This document shows positions 7,171 to 15,281 of a stretch of DNA of 64,000 nt, piece by piece. Made by a program: the position numbers and the translations under genes. Origin of the DNA: Cellulophaga sp. HaHaR_3_176 (GTDB lineage Bacteria; Bacteroidota; Bacteroidia; Flavobacteriales; Flavobacteriaceae); NCBI RefSeq assembly GCF_019021925.1, contig NZ_CP058990.1, positions 310,001 through 374,000 of the forward strand, read 5' to 3'. Below the pieces are notes generated by a model. It made no database searches. It was given only the letters and a program-made list of their open reading frames with translations, and had not been told where the DNA came from. Each line of letters starts with the position of its first letter. The first letter of the stretch is position 1.

Positions 7171-8337
7171 TTAAATATGGATAGTTAGTCGGTTTTGGTT
7201 TTTCGATAATTCTAGTATTTTTTTCTTGTTACCTTTTTTAATTTTATTCTTTGAGAGATTCAAAACTCGTAGTTTATCCGCTTTAAATACATTTCGCGAT
7301 AATTTTCTGATTAAATTATTTTTTAATTGAATGCTGCTTAATGATAAGGAACTAAATAACTTGTTCGGAATTCTTTTTACCTTATTGTTAGTTAATTCTA
7401 ATTGCGACAATTTTTCTAATATAACTAGACTCTTTGGAATTGAAGAAATTGAATTGTTATCTAGTACTAGTTTTGTTAGATTGGTGATTTTATTTATGCA
7501 TTTTGGTATATTTTCTAAATTATTTCGACTTGCCATTAAGTATTGCAATTTTTTTAAATTACAAATTGAATTAGGCAATTCAGTTAAATTGTTTTGGTTT
7601 ACTGCCAGCCAAGTCAATTTATCTAAATTGCCTATCCTGTCCGGTAAAGAAATTAATTCACATCTATTTAATCCAAGGAAATGGAGACTTGTTAGATTAC
7701 CTATAGTTTGTGGAATAGTATTAAATGTGTTACCACTTAAGTCCAAGCTTTCTAAAGATTTATAGAAAGTTACAAAACTGGGAAACTGCTTTATTCCTAT
7801 TTTTCTAAGAGAAATTATTCGCAAATTACTTGTTTCTGGGTTCTGATGATTTATATCTTCAATTGGGTTACTAGATAAATCCAAACTAATTGTTTCGCTA
7901 GAAATAAAATTTGATAGCTCAATTTTTTTAAGGTTATTCTCAATTAAGTCAATTTCAGTTAATTTAATTTTACTCAGATTGCAGTCAATTTTCTCTAATT
8001 TGGAATAAGTAATTGATAGTTTCTTTAATTTGGTTAAGCTTTCTAGACTCTTTGGTAGAATTTTTATATTCGAATGAGAAATTCTTATTTCCTTAAGTTC
8101 TTTTAGTTTAAATATTTGGGATGGAATAGAATTAATATTCGCATCTACAATTGTTAGTTTTTCAAGTAAATAAAGCTTTTCAAGTCCGTCATATGATTTC
8201 ACCTGGTTTCCTGAAAGGTAAATTTCTTTTACGTTTTCAGGGTTTTCAAGACCTTCTTCAATGCTTTGAACTAAACTGCTTTGTGCACAGATAGATAGAG
8301 GAAGGATTATAAATAAAATTCTAGATATCAATTTCAT
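7171..8337 (-). CDS. Secreted leucine-rich-repeat protein
   Basis: The 388-aa protein has an N-terminal signal peptide (MKLISRILFIILPLSICAQ) and then about a dozen LRR units of 22-24 residues (for example LESLDLSGNTFNTIPQTIGN), of the plant/bacterial xxLPxxIxxLxxL type. LRR solenoids bind proteins. No sorting domain, lipobox or membrane helix follows, so it is exported to the periplasm or outside. It forms a one-gene array unit between spacers D and E (7 nt and 11 nt away). The binding partner is unknown. Confidence 0.85.
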   Translation of the reverse strand: MKLISRILFIILPLSICAQSSLVQSIEEGLENPENVKEIYLSGNQVKSYDGLEKLYLLEKLTIVDANINSIPSQIFKLKELKEIRISHSNIKILPKSLESLTKLKKLSITYSKLEKIDCNLSKIKLTEIDLIENNLKKIELSNFISSETISLDLSSNPIEDINHQNPETSNLRIISLRKIGIKQFPSFVTFYKSLESLDLSGNTFNTIPQTIGNLTSLHFLGLNRCELISLPDRIGNLDKLTWLAVNQNNLTELPNSICNLKKLQYLMASRNNLENIPKCINKITNLTKLVLDNNSISSIPKSLVILEKLSQLELTNNKVKRIPNKLFSSLSLSSIQLKNNLIRKLSRNVFKADKLRVLNLSKNKIKKGNKKKILELSKNQNRLTIHI

Positions 8338-8348
8338 GTCAAATTATT

Positions 8349-8412
8349 GCCAACGTACGGATAACCGTACTCTTACGGTTATCCGCCAATATAGTAGTAT
8401 ATCGTTAATAGG
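8349..8412 (-). repeat. Short palindromic spacer, copy E, with a perfect inner hairpin
   Basis: It starts GCCAACG like copies C and D. Inside is a perfect 12-bp stem, CGGATAACCGTA (8358-8369), loop CTCT, TACGGTTATCCG (8374-8385), followed by ATATCGTTAATAGG, which resembles the right end of copy C. It is the upstream boundary of the array, between the LRR gene start and the end of the NamZ-like gene. Confidence 0.6.
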
Positions 8413-8439
8413 TTATAAACTTAAGAAAAAATACTATAT

Positions 8440-9684
8440 CTATTTGTATAATAAATAGTTGCTTCTAATAATTTTAAAATTAGTAATAGCACTTTGCCAA
8501 GTAGCATGAATCTCTTTTGCACTCATACCCGCTTCAATTTGTTTTTGCAATTTAGTAGTACCTGCATGTTTGGTAAATCCGCTAGTTAAAAAAAATTTAC
8601 TCTTATCTGTAGTATGTGTGTAGGCATTAATAATCCACTGTAAGTTTACACTGTTTAATGTGCTTGTATCAATCGTTGTTAAATCTACTCCGTAGCAAAG
8701 TTTCCCTTTTTCTTTAGGGTATTTAGAGCCAAAATTAGCATCTGGTGTATAGGTAAATGTATATTTTTTAGCATCTAAAAAAGAAGCTCCATAACGCTGA
8801 AATTGAAATTCGGTACCTCTGCCAGCATTTATGTTAGAGCCTTCAAAAAGTCCTAAGCTAGGGTATAGTTTTATTGATAAATCATTAGGTAAGTTAGGCG
8901 AAGGGCGTATAGGTAAGCTGTAAAAAGTTTCATGTGTGTAGTTATCCATCGGTACAACTGTTAAGTTTGCTTTTATACCATTTTCTAACCAACCTTCTTG
9001 GTTTATCATAGTTGCATATTCGCCAATTGTCATGCCATATACCAAAGGTATTTCAGTCATTCCTAAAAAGCTAGTATGTTCAGTTTCCATAGTAGGGCCA
9101 TCTACATAATGTGCATTCGGGTTGGGCCTGTCTAAAACAAGTACTGGTATATTATTTTCAGCACAAGCCTCCATTACCAATTGTAATGTGGCAATGTAGG
9201 TGTAAAAACGTACGCCTACATCTTGTATATCAAACAAAACAAGATCAATGTTTTTAAGCTGCTCTTTAGAAGGTTTTCTATTTTTTCCGTAAAGTGATAT
9301 GAGTGGCAGCCCTGTTTTTGTATCTATACCGTCTTTAAAATGCTCACCAGCATCTACCTTGCCTCTAAAGCCATGTTCTGGGGCAAAAACCTGTGTAATA
9401 TTTACACCCAAAGTCATTAAAGAATCTATTAAATGCGTGTTGCCATCCGCTTTAAATACAACACTTGTTTGGTTTGCTACCACGGCTATTTTTTTATCTT
9501 TTAAAATCGGTAAGTAATCTTTTGTTTTATTAGCCGCGATTATCAAACTAGAATCGATGCTTTTTTTTGTTTCATATACCGCTACATTTTTTGTTTCTGA
9601 TACTGTTTTCTTTGTCTTTCCGCAGGCAGAAAGTATCAAAACCAATAATAAAAATGTATTTTTGAAACAAGGTAAAAGCATCAT
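8440..9684 (-). CDS. NamZ-like exo-beta-N-acetylmuramidase (DUF1343, GH171) lipoprotein
   Basis: The 414-aa protein matches the DUF1343 family, whose characterised member NamZ releases terminal N-acetylmuramic acid from peptidoglycan fragments. Recognisable stretches are VFAPEHGFRG, VLFDIQDVGVRFYTYI, DRPNPN and INAGRGTEFQFQRYGAS. A signal peptide with lipobox ILSAC (Cys21) predicts membrane anchoring, so it probably works in muropeptide recycling in the periplasm. Its start codon is three bases from the start of the divergent FtsX-like gene, leaving no room for separate promoters between them. Confidence 0.9.
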   Translation of the reverse strand: MMLLPCFKNTFLLLVLILSACGKTKKTVSETKNVAVYETKKSIDSSLIIAANKTKDYLPILKDKKIAVVANQTSVVFKADGNTHLIDSLMTLGVNITQVFAPEHGFRGKVDAGEHFKDGIDTKTGLPLISLYGKNRKPSKEQLKNIDLVLFDIQDVGVRFYTYIATLQLVMEACAENNIPVLVLDRPNPNAHYVDGPTMETEHTSFLGMTEIPLVYGMTIGEYATMINQEGWLENGIKANLTVVPMDNYTHETFYSLPIRPSPNLPNDLSIKLYPSLGLFEGSNINAGRGTEFQFQRYGASFLDAKKYTFTYTPDANFGSKYPKEKGKLCYGVDLTTIDTSTLNSVNLQWIINAYTHTTDKSKFFLTSGFTKHAGTTKLQKQIEAGMSAKEIHATWQSAITNFKIIRSNYLLYK

Positions 9685-9687
9685 AAT

Positions 9688-10929
9688 TTGAATTTAGAAT
9701 TTTTTATAGCAAAACGCCTTTCTATAGGGAAAGCGTATAAAAATAGTGTATCAGCACCAATTATAAAAATAGCAATTGCAGCGATTACAATTAGTATTGT
9801 AATGATGCTTATCGCTATTGCTACAGGTGTTGGTTTAAAGGTTAAAATTAGAGAAAAAGTAGCAGCTTTTAACGGTCATATTCAAATTAGTAATTATGAT
9901 AATAACAGTTCTGAAGTATCGGTAAGCCCAGTAGCATTAGAACAAGATTTTTATCCGGAGTTTAAAGGTATAGAGGGTATAAGCCATGTGCAGGCCGTAG
10001 CGAGTAAAGGTGGTATAGTACGTGCCGATGATACCGTTGAAGGTATAATTGCAAAAGGAGTAGGTAAAGATTATAATTGGAATGTTTTTAAAGAATATTT
10101 AGTAGAAGGCAAGCTGCCAGATTTTTCAGGTGAGCGTATTGATGATGTGATGATATCGCGTTTATTAGCTAATAAATTAAAATTAAAAATAGGCGACTCC
10201 TTTAGTGCAGTGTTTTTAAGAGAGAATGATCCATCAAAAATACCAAACCAATTAAAGTCTAAAATAGTTGGTATTTATGATAGTGGTTTTGAAGAGTTTG
10301 ATGCTACGTATGTTTTTGTAGATATTAGACATATTCAGCGTATGAATAGGTGGGAGGATAACCAAATCGGAAATTTTGAAATTTTTTTAAATGATTTTGA
10401 TCAGATAGAAGAAAAAACAAATGAAATTTACGGACACACACTTTCTACATTAGATACAAAAAACATTAAAAATAAATATGGTCATATTTTTCAGTGGATA
10501 GACCTTTTCGATTTTAATATTGCTATTATAATTGGTATAATGATTATTGTTGGCGGTATTAATATGATTACTGCTTTGTTGGTTTTAATACTAGAAAGAA
10601 CACCAATGATAGGAGTTTTAAAAGCACTAGGCTCTAATAATTGGAGTGTGCGTAAAATATTTTTATACAATGCAGCTTATTTAATTGGTATTGGTTTGCT
10701 GTTGGGTAATGCTATTGGTCTTGGTTTAATATGGATACAGAATACATATCGCATCTTCAAATTCCCGAATCCGAAAGAATATTATATAGAGTATATTCCG
10801 GTACATATTGATGTTTTTACGGTGGTATTATTAAATATAGGCGTTATGGTACTTTGCTTATTAATGCTTTTAATACCATCTTATATTATTACAAGAATAA
10901 CACCAGTAAAGGCAATTAAATTTGATTAA
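9688..10929 (+). CDS. FtsX/LolE-like ABC transporter permease
   Basis: The 413-aa inner-membrane protein has the MacB/LolCE layout: one N-terminal membrane helix (residues about 28-50), a large periplasmic domain, then three helices in the FtsX domain (about 275-410). The TTG at 9688 begins LEFFIAKRLS, the usual N-terminus of this family in Flavobacteriia; the next ATG is inside the first membrane helix, so the TTG start is required. No ATPase gene is adjacent. A role in lipoprotein release or similar export is inferred from the family only. Confidence 0.85.
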   Translation: MNLEFFIAKRLSIGKAYKNSVSAPIIKIAIAAITISIVMMLIAIATGVGLKVKIREKVAAFNGHIQISNYDNNSSEVSVSPVALEQDFYPEFKGIEGISHVQAVASKGGIVRADDTVEGIIAKGVGKDYNWNVFKEYLVEGKLPDFSGERIDDVMISRLLANKLKLKIGDSFSAVFLRENDPSKIPNQLKSKIVGIYDSGFEEFDATYVFVDIRHIQRMNRWEDNQIGNFEIFLNDFDQIEEKTNEIYGHTLSTLDTKNIKNKYGHIFQWIDLFDFNIAIIIGIMIIVGGINMITALLVLILERTPMIGVLKALGSNNWSVRKIFLYNAAYLIGIGLLLGNAIGLGLIWIQNTYRIFKFPNPKEYYIEYIPVHIDVFTVVLLNIGVMVLCLLMLLIPSYIITRITPVKAIKFD

Positions 10930-10951
10930 TTTTTAATTTCAGAAAAATCTT

Positions 10952-11728
10952 ATGGTTAATTTATCTTTAGAGAATAAGACAGTAAAAATAGATAAAGGAG
11001 AGCTTGTTGGTTATACTGTTGCAGGCCACCAATACATTCACCAAAAAGGTAGCCCAGGTTGGCGTAGTGCAGATACCGAAATGTTTCCGATTATTGGCCC
11101 AACGGCAGATGCAGGTTTTAAAGTGCAAACAATTAAAGGCGCAGCAATACAAGATCAACATGGTTTGCTTCGTGAAATGGAATATAAGCTGACGGAAAGC
11201 AACACGACAAAAGCAGTTTTTGTAAAAAAGTATACTGCCAATACTGAAATTAAAAATTCTAAATATCCAGCAAAGTCTACTGCAGAAATATTAGCTTGGC
11301 CTTACAGTTTTGAGTTTGTAAAAACGTTTCAATTATCAAAAGAAGGTATTACAGTTAGTTTTTCTATATCAGGCGAAAAAGGAATGCCATTTATGCTAGG
11401 GTATCACCCCGCTTTTAATTTGGTAACTGAAACACCTGTTGTGGTTGCAAATGATAAAGAAATTTCACTAAAAGAAGTTTTAGCAGTTGGTAGCAGAGCA
11501 TTACACGTTAAAAATTGCAATAAAATTGTTTTAAAAGATAAAAACGAACTTCAAATAACAACCGAAGGTTTTGGCGATTTTATGCTTTGGACAGAAGTGA
11601 ATACTATGATTTGTATTGAGCCAATAACATTTTATCCATATGCTGTTGCACAAGAAAATTTACATAACGGCTTTACAATTTTAGGAACAACACCAGAAGT
11701 TTTTAAAGTACACATTTCGGTATTATAA
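10952..11728 (+). CDS. Aldose 1-epimerase-like protein (galactose mutarotase fold)
   Basis: The 258-aa protein matches the aldose 1-epimerase superfamily: an N-terminal WRSADTEMFPIIGP stretch, HGLLRE near residue 70, the typical GYHPAFNL containing the catalytic His near residue 150, and a C-terminal Glu in CIEPITFYPY. It probably interconverts sugar anomers in the cytoplasm, but the short length points to the YeaD/LacX-like branch, where substrates are poorly known. It follows the permease by 22 nt and may be co-transcribed. Confidence 0.85.
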   Translation: MVNLSLENKTVKIDKGELVGYTVAGHQYIHQKGSPGWRSADTEMFPIIGPTADAGFKVQTIKGAAIQDQHGLLREMEYKLTESNTTKAVFVKKYTANTEIKNSKYPAKSTAEILAWPYSFEFVKTFQLSKEGITVSFSISGEKGMPFMLGYHPAFNLVTETPVVVANDKEISLKEVLAVGSRALHVKNCNKIVLKDKNELQITTEGFGDFMLWTEVNTMICIEPITFYPYAVAQENLHNGFTILGTTPEVFKVHISVL

Positions 11729-11793
11729 ATTTATAAATTGTTGGTATTTAATGTTCGGTAACAATAGTTACTGACCAACTTTAGAATTAATTT

Positions 11794-11801
11794 TACATTT
11801 G
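11794..11801 (+). promoter_or_regulatory. Candidate -7 box upstream of the SulP gene
   Basis: TACATTTG fits the Bacteroidota -7 consensus TAnnTTTG. It ends only 4 nt before the ATG at 11806, so use of this box would give an almost leaderless transcript. No good TTG is seen at the -33 distance. Confidence 0.3.
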
Positions 11802-11805
11802 ACCA

Positions 11806-13533
11806 ATGCAAAAATATATTCCATTACTGCAATGGTTGCCAAAATATAAAAAGAGCAACTTACCTAAGGATTTAATCGCAGGGTTTACTGTAGGTATTAT
11901 TCTAATTCCGCAAGGCATGGCATATGCTATGATTGCAGGTTTACCACCCGTTTATGGGTTATATGCCGCTTTAGTACCAGTTTTAGGTTACCTTTTTTTA
12001 GGTACAGCAAGGCAAGTAACTGTTGGGCCAGTAGCAATGGATTCTTTATTAGTTGCCGCAGGTTTAGGAACCTTAGTAATATCTGGGGTAGAAAACTATA
12101 TTGCAATGGCCATTTTTTTAGCCTTTATGGTGGGTGCCATACAATTATCACTCGGTATTTTTAAAATGGGTTTTTTGGTGAATTTTTTATCAAAGCCTGT
12201 AATAAGTGGTTTTACATCAGCAGCAGCATTAGTAATTATTTTTAGTCAATTAAAACATCTTTTAGGAGTTTCGATACCTAAAAGTAATATGTTTCATCAA
12301 CAAGTATTAAATGTACTTCAAAGAATAGCAGAAACTAATTTAGTTGATTTTGTAATCGGATTTTTAGGTATTGTAATGATCATCTTATTTAAAAAATGGA
12401 ATAAAAAAATACCTTCTATTTTAATAGCAGTTATACTAGGTATTATAGCCGTTTACTTTTTTAAATTAGAAAAATACGGAGTGCATATTGTTGGCAAAAT
12501 ACCGACAGGCTTACCAAGTTTTCAAGTGCCAGATATAAGTTTAGACAATGCATTCTCAATATGGCCAATAGCGCTAACCTTGGCATTAGTTGGGTATTTA
12601 GAAACCATATCCATAGGTAAGGCATTAGAAGAAAAAACAGGAGAAGAAACGATAGAACCAAATCAAGAATTGGTTGCCTTAGGGGTATCAAACATTGTGG
12701 GATCTTTTTTTCAATCGTATTCATCAACAGCAAGCTTTTCAAGATCAGCAATTAATGGTGAAGCTGGAGCAAAAACAAATTTATCGGCATTATTCAGTTT
12801 TATTATGGTAGTGTTAACCTTGTTGTTTTTAACACCCATATTTTATTATTTACCCAAAGCAGTTTTAGCAAGTATTATAATGGTATCTGTTTTAGGGTTG
12901 ATTGATATAGTTTATGCAAAACGCTTATGGAACAAACGTAAAGATGAATTTGTAGTTTTAATAATCACGTTTTTAGTAACCTTATTTATAGGCATACCAC
13001 AGGGTATTTTAATAGGTGTTTTAAGCTCGTTATTGTTGATGGTGTACAGAACATCAAACCCTCATTTTGCAGTTTTAGGAAATATAGAAGGTTCTGATTA
13101 TTATAAGAATGTAACCCGATTTTCTAACGAGATAATTGTACGAGACGATTTGTTGATTGTTAGGTTTGATGCGCAATTATATTTTGCAAATGCAAGCTTT
13201 TTTAAACATCAATTATATAAAGAAATTGATAAAAAAGGATTGCCATTACGAGGTGTTATTTTAAATGCAGAAGCAATAAATTATATAGATTCTTCTGCAG
13301 CCCAAATGCTAACCAAAGTAATACGAGAAATTCATCAAAAAAACATACAATTTTATATTGCAGGTGCTATTGGCCCTACACGCGATATTATTTTTAATAG
13401 CGGAATTATAGAAGAGCTACATAAAGAGTTTTTATTTGTTAAAATAAAAGAAGCAGTAAATTACTTTGATGATCCGAGTACATTATCAAGTCTGCAAGGT
13501 AAGGTAGCATATCAAAATCAATTTAAAGTGTAA
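11806..13533 (+). CDS. SulP-family anion (sulfate) permease with STAS domain
   Basis: The 575-aa inner-membrane transporter shows the SulP signature near the N-terminus (GIILIPQGMAYAMIAGLPP, followed by YGLYAA and VTVGPVAMDS), a long multi-helix core, and a cytoplasmic STAS domain at about residues 440-555 (INYIDSSAAQMLTKV). SulP proteins move sulfate, bicarbonate or related anions, and the substrate cannot be read from sequence. The next gene oxidises sulfane sulfur, so a role in sulfate or sulfite movement is a reasonable inference. Confidence 0.9.
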   Translation: MQKYIPLLQWLPKYKKSNLPKDLIAGFTVGIILIPQGMAYAMIAGLPPVYGLYAALVPVLGYLFLGTARQVTVGPVAMDSLLVAAGLGTLVISGVENYIAMAIFLAFMVGAIQLSLGIFKMGFLVNFLSKPVISGFTSAAALVIIFSQLKHLLGVSIPKSNMFHQQVLNVLQRIAETNLVDFVIGFLGIVMIILFKKWNKKIPSILIAVILGIIAVYFFKLEKYGVHIVGKIPTGLPSFQVPDISLDNAFSIWPIALTLALVGYLETISIGKALEEKTGEETIEPNQELVALGVSNIVGSFFQSYSSTASFSRSAINGEAGAKTNLSALFSFIMVVLTLLFLTPIFYYLPKAVLASIIMVSVLGLIDIVYAKRLWNKRKDEFVVLIITFLVTLFIGIPQGILIGVLSSLLLMVYRTSNPHFAVLGNIEGSDYYKNVTRFSNEIIVRDDLLIVRFDAQLYFANASFFKHQLYKEIDKKGLPLRGVILNAEAINYIDSSAAQMLTKVIREIHQKNIQFYIAGAIGPTRDIIFNSGIIEELHKEFLFVKIKEAVNYFDDPSTLSSLQGKVAYQNQFKV

Positions 13534-13584
13534 CTATTGTTACTGATAAAAATGTAAAAGACCTTTACTTTTACAGTGTAATAT

Positions 13585-15009
13585 ATGAATAATAAGATGA
13601 TGAAAATAGAACAAATATATACAGGGTGCTTAGCACAAGGGGCTTACTATATTAAAAGTGAAGGCGAAGTAGCTATTATAGATCCATTACGAGAAGTAGG
13701 GCCTTATTTAAAAAGGGTAGCTAACGATAATGCTAAGGTGAAATATATTTTTGAAACTCATTTTCATGCAGATTTTGTTAGTGGTCATGTTACCTTATCA
13801 AAAGAAACAGGAGCACCGATTATTTACGGACCTAATGCAAACCCTAGTTTTGATGCTATAATAGCAAAAGACGGTCAAGAATTTAAATTAGGTAAAATAA
13901 CGATAGTAGCATTGCATACTCCTGGGCATACAATGGAGAGTACTACATATTTACTTAAAGATGAAAACGGAAAAGATCATGCGATTTTTTCTGGTGATAC
14001 GTTGTTTTTAGGCGATGTTGGAAGACCAGATTTAGCTCAGAAAGCAGCAGACATGACGCAGGAAGATTTGGCAGGTATTCTTTTTGATAGTTTGCGCACT
14101 AAAATAATGCCTTTAGCAAATGATGTTATTGTTTATCCAGCGCATGGTGCAGGTTCGGCTTGTGGTAAAAACATGATGAAAGAGACTGTGGACACTCTAG
14201 GGAATCAGAAAAGCATGAACTATGCACTTCGTGCAGATATGACGAAGGAAGAGTTTGTAAAAGAAGTTACACACGGACTGTTACCACCACCTAAATATTT
14301 TCCTTTAAATGTGAAAATGAATAAGGAAGGGTATGAGAATTTTGATGAGGTTTTAGATAGAGGAACAACAGCATTATCGCCTAAAGAATTTGAAATTGCA
14401 GCTAACGAAACTGATGCAATTGTTTTAGATGTTAGGCATCAAGATGAGTTTGTAAAAGGACATATACCTCGTTCTATTTTTATAGGGTTAAATGGTGATT
14501 TTGCACCATGGGTAGGTGCTTTAATTGCCGATGTTAAACAACCATTACTTTTGGTAACACCAGAAGGTAAAGAAGAGGAAGCAATTACGCGTTTGTCGCG
14601 TGTTGGTTTTGATGGTACAATTGGATATTTAAAAGGTGGTTTTGAAGCTTGGAGAAAAGATGCAAAGGAATACGATACTATTACATCGTTAACGGCAAAA
14701 GAAGTTATACCTAAAATAAACTCAAAAGAAATACCTGTTTTTGATGTTAGAAAAGAAGGGGAATATGGATCAGAGCATGTTTTAAATGCAACGCACACAC
14801 CTTTAAGTTCATTAAATGATTACTTATCTGAGTTTCCAGAAAAAAGTACATTCTACGTGCATTGTGCTGGTGGTTACAGATCTGTAATAGCAGAATCTAT
14901 ATTAAAGAGTAGAGGTATTCATAATTTTATTGATATTGCAGGTGGTTTTGGAGCTCTTAAAAGTGAGGGAGCAAAAGTTTCTGATTTTGTTTGCCCTACA
15001 ACTTTATAA
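13585..15009 (+). CDS. CstB-like persulfide dioxygenase with two rhodanese domains
   Basis: The 474-aa protein has three domains. The first (about 1-245) is a metallo-beta-lactamase fold with ETHE1-type ligands THFHADF, HTPGH, SGDTLFLGDVGRPDL and YPAHGAGS. The second (about 260-355) is a rhodanese that lacks the active-site Cys (VTPEGKEEEA in that place). The third (about 370-465) is an active rhodanese with CAGGYRS. This order, including the dead middle domain, is that of CstB, which converts persulfides to thiosulfate. The start may be 13585 or the ATG at 13600 (MKIEQIYTG). Neighbouring SulP supports a sulfur-oxidation role in the cytoplasm. Confidence 0.9.
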   Translation: MNNKMMKIEQIYTGCLAQGAYYIKSEGEVAIIDPLREVGPYLKRVANDNAKVKYIFETHFHADFVSGHVTLSKETGAPIIYGPNANPSFDAIIAKDGQEFKLGKITIVALHTPGHTMESTTYLLKDENGKDHAIFSGDTLFLGDVGRPDLAQKAADMTQEDLAGILFDSLRTKIMPLANDVIVYPAHGAGSACGKNMMKETVDTLGNQKSMNYALRADMTKEEFVKEVTHGLLPPPKYFPLNVKMNKEGYENFDEVLDRGTTALSPKEFEIAANETDAIVLDVRHQDEFVKGHIPRSIFIGLNGDFAPWVGALIADVKQPLLLVTPEGKEEEAITRLSRVGFDGTIGYLKGGFEAWRKDAKEYDTITSLTAKEVIPKINSKEIPVFDVRKEGEYGSEHVLNATHTPLSSLNDYLSEFPEKSTFYVHCAGGYRSVIAESILKSRGIHNFIDIAGGFGALKSEGAKVSDFVCPTTL

Positions 15010-15028
15010 AAAAAAATATTTCATTATA

Positions 15029-15066
15029 AAAAGGCTCTTAAATATCTAGGTATTTAAGAGCCTTTT
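15029..15066. terminator. Bidirectional terminator hairpin
   Basis: A 16-bp perfect stem, AAAAGGCTCTTAAATA (15029-15044) with its complement at 15051-15066, has a 6-nt loop and a T-run after it. It follows the persulfide dioxygenase stop by 20 nt. Confidence 0.9.
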
Positions 15067-15146
15067 TGTTTTAGAGAACTGATTTTTATCATATTATTTG
15101 AGAATGTCAATCTTTAAATTTGTGCATATAATCAACAAATTTAAAT

Positions 15147-15281
15147 ATGATACAACTTGCTATTTCTCTTGTAAATTGGAACTACGGAATACTATTAATT
15201 AGTTCTTTTGCAGTAGTAGTTATTGGTTTAGTATTAATTGTTTTTTCTTTAATGAAAAATGATAAAAAGAAAAACAGTTAA
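15147..15281 (+). CDS. Small single-span membrane protein, 44 aa
   Basis: From ATG 15147 the frame encodes a 44-residue peptide with one long hydrophobic helix (GILLISSFAVVVIGLVLIVF) and a basic cytoplasmic tail ending KNDKKKNS, so an N-out or simple anchor topology is expected. It follows a strong terminator, suggesting its own transcript, and its stop codon overlaps the stop of the convergent exonuclease gene by three bases. I do not recognise the family, but the composition is protein-like rather than random. Confidence 0.5.
   Translation: MIQLAISLVNWNYGILLISSFAVVVIGLVLIVFSLMKNDKKKNS

Noticed and set aside
6893-7184. Open frames on the + strand near spacer copy D
   Set aside because: They run through the spacer and the antisense of neighbouring genes; no domain, signal or ribosome site supports them.
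1169-8412. Calling the region a classical integron
   Set aside because: No integrase gene, attI or strict RYYYAAC/GTTRRRY boxes are visible, so I only call the spacers attC-like.
1169-8412. CRISPR array from the regular repeats
   Set aside because: The repeats are 64-195 bp, diverged, and separated by genes, not by short uniform spacers; no cas genes are present.
12461-12751. Antisense open frame inside the SulP gene
   Set aside because: It is a shadow of a strongly supported membrane-transporter gene, and its hydrophobic make-up comes from the antisense of that sequence.
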